A program made the position numbers and the translations under genes. A stretch of DNA of 64,000 nucleotides, taken from the NCBI RefSeq assembly GCF_000507245.1, contig NC_023035.1, positions 2,023,501-2,087,500 of the forward strand, in the 5' to 3' direction. Each line of letters begins with the position of its first letter. Positions within the stretch are counted from its first letter, which is position 1. The notes below the pieces were generated by a model. It was given only the letters and a program-made list of their open reading frames with translations. It ran no database searches and was not told the origin of the DNA. Below, piece by piece: positions 33,028 to 40,111 of this stretch. The DNA comes from Salinispira pacifica. GTDB lineage: Bacteria > Spirochaetota > Spirochaetia > DSM-27196 > Salinispiraceae.

Positions 33028-36000
33028 CTAGTTTAATGGAAGCCCGAGACTGATATAAATTTCCTCCCTGAGTTCACGGAGAGGAGGATAGCGGCGGTTT
33101 TCTTCATCCTGCCACAGTTGGTCCACAATATTCCGGGCCCGGACCTGCTGATTATTCACATACCAATCGGTGGTGGCCTGCTCCAGAAGCGAACTGTCCA
33201 CCGATGACAGACTCACCGTGGTGGGGCGGCCCAGCTCGTAGAGAATATCGTCGATGAGATTGCCTGCCTGGAGGTTCGCAGGATACACCTGCTGGGCATC
33301 CTCGGCCAGGGCAAGGGCATTCTCAAGCCGGTTCACCGCCTCCTGCTCACTGCCGGCAGCTGAGGCGCTGGTGTAGAACTGTCGTGCCTGGCTCAGCAGA
33401 TTCTCCGATCGGTTCCGGTTGGCCACCTCCTGGGGAGATTCACGAATTCCCAGATCCACCTCCAGCTGCTGAATGGCCGATGTGATCCGGGAATTTCCCG
33501 GGGAAATCTCATCCAGGGCTTCAAGCCGGGTCAGGGAAACCTCCCGGAACTGCTGAAGACTCTGTCCCGGCTCGGTGTTTTCTTCCTGTACATCCTGAAT
33601 GATCTCATCAACCTGATCGTTGAAATAGCGTTGGAAATCATCAGGATTCTGCAGCCGCTGCAGCTCCAGGCGCAGCAGTTCGGCCTGGAAGTTTGATGGT
33701 TTCAGCTGGGTTACACTCACCAGATTTGACTCTGCAGAACTGATATTTCTTCTGAGCGTCTGATCATCCCCCCGCTCCGCAGCAGCCCTGGCCCGGGAAA
33801 CCGCCGACGACGCCAGGTTCAGGTATGAGCTCACCGTGGGATACAATGGATCGGTTTCGCTGAGTTCACGCTCCTGGGCAAGACTGTTGGCCGCAACGAT
33901 CAGCTCTTCCAGATATTCAATTGAGGGATCGGGTTCATCGGGACTGATCACCTCATGGTACTCCCGGGCGTCCGCAAGGAAGTTGAGAGCCGGTGCATAA
34001 TCCCCGTCATCGTAGCTTTCCTTGGCAGACGCAAGGGCTTCCCTCTTCCGGTCTGTGCTGATTCTCACAAGAAGATCGCCGATCTCTTCGCCCAGCTCAT
34101 CGCTGAGGTTCTCCCGCTCCTGCCGGATATCCGCATCCGCCTGAATGGCCAGAGAATCATCGTAACTTTCTATCATCAGGTCGAACTGACTCTGAGCCTG
34201 CTCATACTGGCTGTTGGCTATGGCAGAACGGGTCTCCTGTTCGGCAAAGCGGGCATCCTGAAGAAGATCCGATGCCTCATCAACCTGACGGGAGGCAATG
34301 CTGATTTTCGGTTCCAACTCATCAATCTCCTGCCGGGCCTCTTCAATGACTTCGGAGGATACATTCTGCAGTTCCCTCAGTTCAGCTGCATTCCTGACAA
34401 AGTCGGGGCTGGAATCTATTTGAGCGTTCAGGTCACGGGAAATATTTACAATATTTTCAAGCTCATCCAGAGCGTCGGTATATGCCTGGAGAGCATCTTC
34501 AGGATAGTAATAGATGAGCCCGTTATCCTGTTCGATTCCTTCCAGCCGCCGGTTCGCCACATCGATCTGATCCACCGCTTCAGCAAGGCGCTGGGGGGCA
34601 TCCTCCTGGCGGAACACCAGATAATCGTTGAAATAGCCGGTAACCGCAGTGCGGAGACGGGAGGCAATACGGTCTCTGTCGCTGTCATGCTGCTCCACTG
34701 CGGATACGCCCCGGGTGGATATTTCTTCAGGAATATCCTCAAACAGTCTTCCGGGCAAACTGTCCAGAGATGCAGCAAAGGGCCGGCTGAACTCGTCCAG
34801 GCTGCGAAGAGTATCCAGACCGGAATTGTATGCGGAAAGGGCCTCCTGGGCGGAAAGGGGATTCAGTCCTTCAAGATCGCGGTAATCCAATGCGAATGAT
34901 GCCAGCCCCAACCTTCCTGCCAGACGACGGAGGGTGATCAGAATATCTCCGGCTGATATTTCGTCTTCCGGGGGAACATATTCCATAACCTCCGGCGTCA
35001 GCCCGGACAGAAGGGCATTGCTTCCCTCAGTGTATATTCGCCAGATCTGGAAGCCCAGGACACTCAACTCCTGCACGGGAACCAGACTTTGGGAAACCTG
35101 CGCATATTCCTCTGCTGCATAGAGTGCGTCGCTCTGGTCTGCGTATTCCTGAATCCGGGGAATAATCAGATCGAAAACACGGGTCTTCTGTTCTCTGATG
35201 TACCGTTCTGCTGCGCCCCGTATTCCCTCGTTATCGTACTGCTGCGGCCCGTGGATAAACTGCTGGAGATACAGAAGGTATTCCGAATCATCACCCGGGT
35301 TCGCCTGAGATACATTCGAGGGGAAAATCTCTCTCAATTCACGGGAGCGCTGAGCCGACTGCACAAGCCGTTCTCTCAATGCTGCCTGGATTGAAAGGTT
35401 TTCGTACAGAGCTGCTACCGCTTCTTCGCCGCTGTAGGCCCCGGCGAGTTGAGCCGTGGCCCGGGCTGAACCGGGAACATCAATATCCGGCTGGTTTTCA
35501 TCAGGCTCCTGACCGTTCTCCGGGGTCGCCGGAGCACCGTTTTCCCCTCCGATTGCAGTTGTATTTTCTTCCGAGGCCGCCTCCCCGCTTTGGTTCCCGC
35601 CGAGAAATACCTGAAAATTTCCGGATTCCGATGCCCGAAGCGCGTCCGAGGAATCCGGGGGGAATATCCGGGCGAACTCGCCGCTGAAACCGCCGATACT
35701 CCCTCCGGTTTCATCAGCCTGGCTGATGTAGGAACGGCTGGTTTCGGTTACGCTTGAGAGGAGATTATCAACCTGATTCAAATACAGATCGCCGGGGCCG
35801 GTTGCAAGGAATTCCTCCCGCTGAAGATCGAAACTCCGGGTATAAAACCCCTTTTCATCGATATCATCAATGGTGAGATACCGGTCTATTGCGGCAAGAT
35901 ATTCCCCCTGAAGGATCAGATCGTGGGCCTGTTCGATGATCCGGTCCCGATACCCGCGGTCAACCGCCAGCTTTACCCGGGCCTTGTTATCGGCAATCTG

Positions 36001-36555
36001 GCGGGCGGTTCCCGGATCAGGATCGGGGAACAGGGATTCCATCCGGCTGATAATTTCAAGAGCTTCTTCTTCGTCAAAAGGATCATCGGGATCGTTGGGA
36101 TCCTTCCGCAGTTCCGCCAGAAGGCTGTTGAGAAGGGTATTGTATTCACTGCGTACATTCCGAATTACCCCGATCTTCTGCTCTGCTTCATCGAAGCGCT
36201 GGGGGTGAAAGGCCATAACCTGAGTGAGCATTTCGATGGAGGCGTTGTACTCCTTGGCCTGAAACAGGGCATCTGCCAACAGCATTCGTACATCGGCAAT
36301 TTCTGAATCGGAGCGGTCCGGCTGGGTGATAAAATCTTCCAGAAGCCCCCGGAGAATGCGGGATGCCTCCCGGGCATTTTCAACCCGGCCTTCTTCTTCA
36401 AGATTCCGCTCCCGCAGCAGTGAGCGGGCCTGACCGTAGCGTTCTTCGGACACACCTCCGGCGTACAGGAATCCCGGGACTCTAACGGCGAACAGAGTGA
36501 GAAGAATGAGAAATATCAGCTTCCTAGAGCCTGCACACAGATTCAAAACCTCCAA
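33028..36555 (-). CDS. Giant secreted helical-repeat (TPR-like) protein
   Basis: The 1175-aa protein has an N-terminal signal sequence (LIFLILLTLFAVRVPGFLYAGG) and is almost wholly alpha-helical and acidic. It has TPR-like repeats near the N-terminus (ADALFQAKEYNASIEMLTQVM; EYLAAIDRYLTIDDI) and long coiled-coil-like stretches later. A disordered Gly/Glu-rich linker lies near residues 340-370. It ends 26 bp before the SpoIIE sensor gene, so the two are probably co-expressed and may interact outside the membrane. The start is uncertain: in-frame TTG at 36555, TTG at 36546 and CTG at 36540 surround a GGAGG. No family is recognised beyond TPR-like. Confidence 0.75.
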   Translation of the reverse strand: MEVLNLCAGSRKLIFLILLTLFAVRVPGFLYAGGVSEERYGQARSLLRERNLEEEGRVENAREASRILRGLLEDFITQPDRSDSEIADVRMLLADALFQAKEYNASIEMLTQVMAFHPQRFDEAEQKIGVIRNVRSEYNTLLNSLLAELRKDPNDPDDPFDEEEALEIISRMESLFPDPDPGTARQIADNKARVKLAVDRGYRDRIIEQAHDLILQGEYLAAIDRYLTIDDIDEKGFYTRSFDLQREEFLATGPGDLYLNQVDNLLSSVTETSRSYISQADETGGSIGGFSGEFARIFPPDSSDALRASESGNFQVFLGGNQSGEAASEENTTAIGGENGAPATPENGQEPDENQPDIDVPGSARATAQLAGAYSGEEAVAALYENLSIQAALRERLVQSAQRSRELREIFPSNVSQANPGDDSEYLLYLQQFIHGPQQYDNEGIRGAAERYIREQKTRVFDLIIPRIQEYADQSDALYAAEEYAQVSQSLVPVQELSVLGFQIWRIYTEGSNALLSGLTPEVMEYVPPEDEISAGDILITLRRLAGRLGLASFALDYRDLEGLNPLSAQEALSAYNSGLDTLRSLDEFSRPFAASLDSLPGRLFEDIPEEISTRGVSAVEQHDSDRDRIASRLRTAVTGYFNDYLVFRQEDAPQRLAEAVDQIDVANRRLEGIEQDNGLIYYYPEDALQAYTDALDELENIVNISRDLNAQIDSSPDFVRNAAELRELQNVSSEVIEEARQEIDELEPKISIASRQVDEASDLLQDARFAEQETRSAIANSQYEQAQSQFDLMIESYDDSLAIQADADIRQERENLSDELGEEIGDLLVRISTDRKREALASAKESYDDGDYAPALNFLADAREYHEVISPDEPDPSIEYLEELIVAANSLAQERELSETDPLYPTVSSYLNLASSAVSRARAAAERGDDQTLRRNISSAESNLVSVTQLKPSNFQAELLRLELQRLQNPDDFQRYFNDQVDEIIQDVQEENTEPGQSLQQFREVSLTRLEALDEISPGNSRITSAIQQLEVDLGIRESPQEVANRNRSENLLSQARQFYTSASAAGSEQEAVNRLENALALAEDAQQVYPANLQAGNLIDDILYELGRPTTVSLSSVDSSLLEQATTDWYVNNQQVRARNIVDQLWQDEENRRYPPLRELREEIYISLGLPLN

Positions 36556-36638
36556 TTGGATGAAACCGGCATCTTACTTTGTAAATCGGAAGAATCGCAT
36601 AGAATCTTACCGATATCATCGCTATAATATCAAATGGA

Positions 36639-37949
36639 ATGAAAAAATTTTTCCCCATATTAATGACAATTCTAATGTACAGCTGTTTCACCGGCTTTTC
36701 CGCATGGTCTCAGGAATACCAGGATTATCTGTCGGATATTTTTGACACATTTCCCGGCCTGCAGAATCCGGAAAACACCGGGCTCACCACCCTCCCCGTA
36801 CTGGAAATCTCCGCCGGTGGTGAACAGCGAAACCTGGGGAACGCATACACGGCGGTGGCCAGGGATGTTTCATTTATGGAGGCGAATGCCGCCGCAAGTT
36901 CCATCCTTGAGTTCACAGAGCTGGCCTTTTATCACCGGAACATCATCAGCGACGTAAGCCTGGACTCGGTATTCTTCACCCGCCGGCACAACAACTTCGG
37001 CTACGGTTTTGCGGGAAAATTCCTTCATTTCGAGTTTACCAGGATGGACAGCCGGGGGAACCAGGTTGCCGCAGCCAATCCCAGCGAGATGGTGTTCGCC
37101 GCCAATGCCTCCTATAACTTCCTGGATAATTTTTACTCAAGCGGCCTGGCCCTGGGAGTGAACCTTAAACTGGCTCACCGGAATGTTCCCGGTCAATTAT
37201 ACCGCGGAGTTCTGGATCCCGATGAGTACAATCAGAATCTCTTTGCCTTCATGGGCGACATCGGCCTGCTCTCCCGGTTCAATTTTCTCAAGGGATATGC
37301 CGCCCGGGACAAGAACTTCTCCGTGGGCGCCACCGTACTCAATCTCGGCCCTCCGGTTAAGGGAGACGCCCTTCCCACCGAGGCTGTTGCAGGAATCTCC
37401 TACCGGCCCCTGCGGTTTATCATGATCAGCTCGGATATAAATTACATGATGAACCTGGTGGATTTCACCAAATCCGAGGGACTGGGTTTTGCCCTGGGTG
37501 CGGATTTCCGGTTCGTTGATTTTTTCTCCATTCAAACCGGTCTTGACTGGAAGGGGTACAACCCCTCGCTGAGTTTCGGAGCGGATGTTAATCTTGAACC
37601 GGTGAGCTTTCAGGTGAACTATACCCTGGATCTCAGCACTTCGGTAAACAGTGTGGATAATTTTTCCGTGGCAGCTTCAGTCAATTTCGGCGATGAAGGC
37701 AGGGAAGCGCTTCAGAACATGGTGGATGAATTATATATTCAGGCCCTCAGCGCATTAAGCAACGGGGAATTCCGCAGAGTAATTGAACTTTGCGACAGAA
37801 TTATCGACCGGGAAACAGGACTTGATCCCAGTTTCACCCCCGCTTACCGCACCCGTGAAGTTGCCCTGACCACCCTGGAACGGGAGGCGGAGTTCAGGGA
37901 CTTTGAACAGAATCGGACAGAGGAAGATCAGAACGAAGCAGACGAATAA
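36639..37949 (+). CDS. UPF0164 family predicted outer-membrane beta-barrel protein
   Basis: The 436-aa protein has a signal peptide (ILMTILMYSCFTGFSAWSQ). The family pattern follows: LEISAGGEQRNLGNAYTAVA, EANAAASSILEFTELAFYHR, then alternating beta strands with aromatic ends (NNFGYGFAGKFLHFEFTRM). UPF0164 proteins occur in several copies in Treponema and are modelled as FadL-like porins for hydrophobic substrates. The last ~75 residues are helical and charged (TPR-like) after the barrel. It is divergent from the giant helical protein. TATAAT at 36623-36628 lies only ten bases before the ATG, so the leader would be very short. Confidence 0.85.
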   Translation: MKKFFPILMTILMYSCFTGFSAWSQEYQDYLSDIFDTFPGLQNPENTGLTTLPVLEISAGGEQRNLGNAYTAVARDVSFMEANAAASSILEFTELAFYHRNIISDVSLDSVFFTRRHNNFGYGFAGKFLHFEFTRMDSRGNQVAAANPSEMVFAANASYNFLDNFYSSGLALGVNLKLAHRNVPGQLYRGVLDPDEYNQNLFAFMGDIGLLSRFNFLKGYAARDKNFSVGATVLNLGPPVKGDALPTEAVAGISYRPLRFIMISSDINYMMNLVDFTKSEGLGFALGADFRFVDFFSIQTGLDWKGYNPSLSFGADVNLEPVSFQVNYTLDLSTSVNSVDNFSVAASVNFGDEGREALQNMVDELYIQALSALSNGEFRRVIELCDRIIDRETGLDPSFTPAYRTREVALTTLEREAEFRDFEQNRTEEDQNEADE

Positions 37950-38709
37950 GGGCGTACAGCTGCTCGTCCCTGCTTGAATAGATTGCCGGCGACACGGCGG
38001 AATTGGAATGTCCGTCAGCCCTGTTTCTCACACTCCGCTCAATCGCCTTATCGATCCGCTTTTTCTTCCGGGGTTTCAGCATATCCCCCAGCTGCTGCTG
38101 AAGAATTCTCAATTCATCCACGGCGCCCTGTTCAGCTTCATCCGCTGCCAAATCCCTGCGCAGCTGCCCGAAAAGATCTTCAGGTATGGCAGCGCCGCTT
38201 TCGCCGGCACCGCTTATCTGCTGAAAAATCCTCTCCAGCTTTACCAGATGGACGCTCTGGGAAAAATTAATCCGGTCCACCTTCTTTTTGAGAAGAATCT
38301 TCCGTTCCAGGGCAGGTTTGCTCAACTGTCCTTTCCGGTCCATTACCAGGTAGGTGGTTACCGCCGCAGCACTTGCCACCAGCAATTCATCCACCAGGGG
38401 GATCATATCCCGGATGGCGAAGGAGAGCATGAAAAAGACCACAAAGAACACTCCCAGGGAAAGGAGAAAACGGGGGATAAAGCGGTGTTCAGCCATCCAC
38501 TCCCTGACCTCCCGGTCAACTTCACCGTACAGGGTATTGCGCACAAGGGCCATGGCTTCCACTTCGGGATCGGATCCATAGCGTCCTTCTATGGCCGCAT
38601 CATCGGGGATGCTGCCGATTCGGCTGCCCTCGGAGAAGGGATGGATAATAAATGGCAGATTCCGGCCGTCGGCCAGAAGAAATATTAATCGTCGGCTGCT
38701 GTTCTTCAT
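37894..38709 (-). CDS. Two-TM membrane protein of unknown function
   Basis: The 271-aa protein has an N-terminal cytoplasmic part (about 85 aa), two close transmembrane helices (FLLSLGVFFVVFFMLSFAI and LLVASAAAVTTYLVMD) and a long charged helical C-terminal region. No known family is evident. Its 3' end overlaps the 3' end of the convergent UPF0164 gene by 56 bp. It directly abuts the TIR-like/ankyrin gene (stop and start adjacent), so it belongs to the DnaE-led operon. Confidence 0.7.
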   Translation of the reverse strand: MKNSSRRLIFLLADGRNLPFIIHPFSEGSRIGSIPDDAAIEGRYGSDPEVEAMALVRNTLYGEVDREVREWMAEHRFIPRFLLSLGVFFVVFFMLSFAIRDMIPLVDELLVASAAAVTTYLVMDRKGQLSKPALERKILLKKKVDRINFSQSVHLVKLERIFQQISGAGESGAAIPEDLFGQLRRDLAADEAEQGAVDELRILQQQLGDMLKPRKKKRIDKAIERSVRNRADGHSNSAVSPAIYSSRDEQLYALIRLLRSDLPLSDSVQSP

Positions 38710-39621
38710 CTATTCAAATAAACTAACGATTTCCGGGCTATTAAACAAGCGGGCATATTTTTCTGCGGTCATTCCCAGCTGGTCGGTTACACTCAAATCG
38801 CAGCCGGCTTCGATGAACAGGGAAGATATCTGAGCGAATCCCTCACCCACCGCCATCATGAGTCCGGTCTGGCCGCTTTTACTCTGCACATCCGGATCAG
38901 CGCCGGCGGCCAAAAGCAGACGCACCAGCTCGGTCTGACCGGTGGATGCGGCATCCATTACCGGAGTATTCCCCCGGTCACCGCTCACCGCATTGGGATC
39001 GGCTCCGTTTTCCAGAAGCAGAACAATAATATCATCATGGCCTCCCCGAACCGCATGGTTGAGAAGGGCAACATCTTTCGAATCACAGGTGTCCGGGGAA
39101 AATCCTACGGTGAGAAAAAGCTCCACCACATCCCGGCGGTTATCCGCCACCGCATCCACAAACACCTGATCATTCAGACCGAAGCCTCTGCCGATGAGCT
39201 CTTCCCTGGCCTCTTCAACCCGGCAATAGATCTGGTGACGCTCCACTTCCTCGTGAAGAGCATCCATGAGTGCAGGGGCGTCTCCGTATACGGGAAATGT
39301 ATTCAGATAATGGGGAAACTTCTTTTCACTTTCACGGTAGAACAGGAGCACGCTCCGGTTCCCCATGGCGTAACCGGCAAGATAACTCAGCCAGCGGGAT
39401 CCGGGAGAACGTTCATCGAGAATCATGACAATATGGGAATAGCGGCGCAGCTGAAATGCAAGCTCGCCGCCGTCCAGCTCCTCCCAGTTGCTTCCTATCT
39501 CCAGCCCCTGAATGTTCGAAAATTCCGAGGCCAGTCGCTTCAAGAGGGCATTCCCCTGTTCCGATGCGCTGCTTAGAAATATTAAACCCAACAGTATGTG
39601 ATCACCCGACTTTTCGGCCAC
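38710..39621 (-). CDS. TIR-like N-terminal domain with ankyrin repeats
   Basis: Residues 1-125 look like a TIR- or related nucleotide-binding alpha/beta fold: LGLIFLSSASEQGNALLKRL, YSHIVMILDERSPGSRWLSY (compare the S-x-W box of TIR domains), and SVLLFYRESEKKFPHYL. From about residue 150 there are four to five ankyrin repeats (DVALLNHAVRGGHDDIIVLL, NTPVMDAASTGQTELVRLLL, QTGLMMAVGEGFAQISSLFI). There is no signal peptide. The start is a GTG with GGGGGAG six bases upstream; it overlaps the polymerase reading frame by 20 bp, so translation is probably coupled. The ankyrin call is firm. The TIR-like call is tentative, as no catalytic Glu could be fixed by eye. Confidence 0.72.
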   Translation of the reverse strand: MAEKSGDHILLGLIFLSSASEQGNALLKRLASEFSNIQGLEIGSNWEELDGGELAFQLRRYSHIVMILDERSPGSRWLSYLAGYAMGNRSVLLFYRESEKKFPHYLNTFPVYGDAPALMDALHEEVERHQIYCRVEEAREELIGRGFGLNDQVFVDAVADNRRDVVELFLTVGFSPDTCDSKDVALLNHAVRGGHDDIIVLLLENGADPNAVSGDRGNTPVMDAASTGQTELVRLLLAAGADPDVQSKSGQTGLMMAVGEGFAQISSLFIEAGCDLSVTDQLGMTAEKYARLFNSPEIVSLFE

Positions 39622-40111
39622 TACACGCTCCCCCAGCTCCTTCAGTATACAAGGAATCGGAAAAATATCTACTCTTCACATATCGGCGGTTCAGAGGATA
39701 AAGATGAGTGATATGTATGCTCACCGCACCAAGATCCTCTTTCACATCTCCCTGAATAATATATGCCATGGCAAGATCCAGCAAAGGGGCGAGGCGCTCA
39801 TACGCCCGGGGGAAAAACACCGTCTCAAACAGACCGAAACGGTCTTCGAAACTGATAAACGACATTGCCTTCTGATGCTTTGTGTACACCTCCTTTCCGC
39901 TCACCAGATACCCGGCGATATACACCTCCCGATTGCAGAACTCCATCAGCTGCCGGGAAACGATGAAGGGTGAAAACCCCCTGCGGCGGGCGATCTTTTC
40001 GGCACGGGGGAGAAAAATGGTAAGTGGATGCATGGTGACAAACAGGCCCAGGGTCTCCCCCTCGTCCCGGATCTTCCGGGCAGGGCCGTAGTCCCCGGCC
40101 TCCCCCCCCAC
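39602..40111 (-). pseudogene. C-terminal part of DnaE, separated by a frameshift
   Basis: This frame carries the end of a DnaE polymerase: GLFVTMHPLTIFLPRAEKIA, REVYIAGYLVSGKEVYTKHQ and the OB fold FISFEDRFGLFETVFFPRAY. The upstream frame holds the rest of the enzyme and runs out of phase at a C8 run (40102-40109, plus strand). One extra C there, or in the C4 run at 40111-40114, joins QDMPVQG directly to GGEAGDYGPARK. It should be read as the last ~165 residues of the polymerase. Confidence 0.85.

Noticed and set aside
40102-40109. Phase-variable poly-G tract in dnaE
   Set aside because: Three other genes have the same kind of one-base loss at short G/C runs, so sequencing error explains it better; a DNA polymerase is also an unlikely phase-variable gene.
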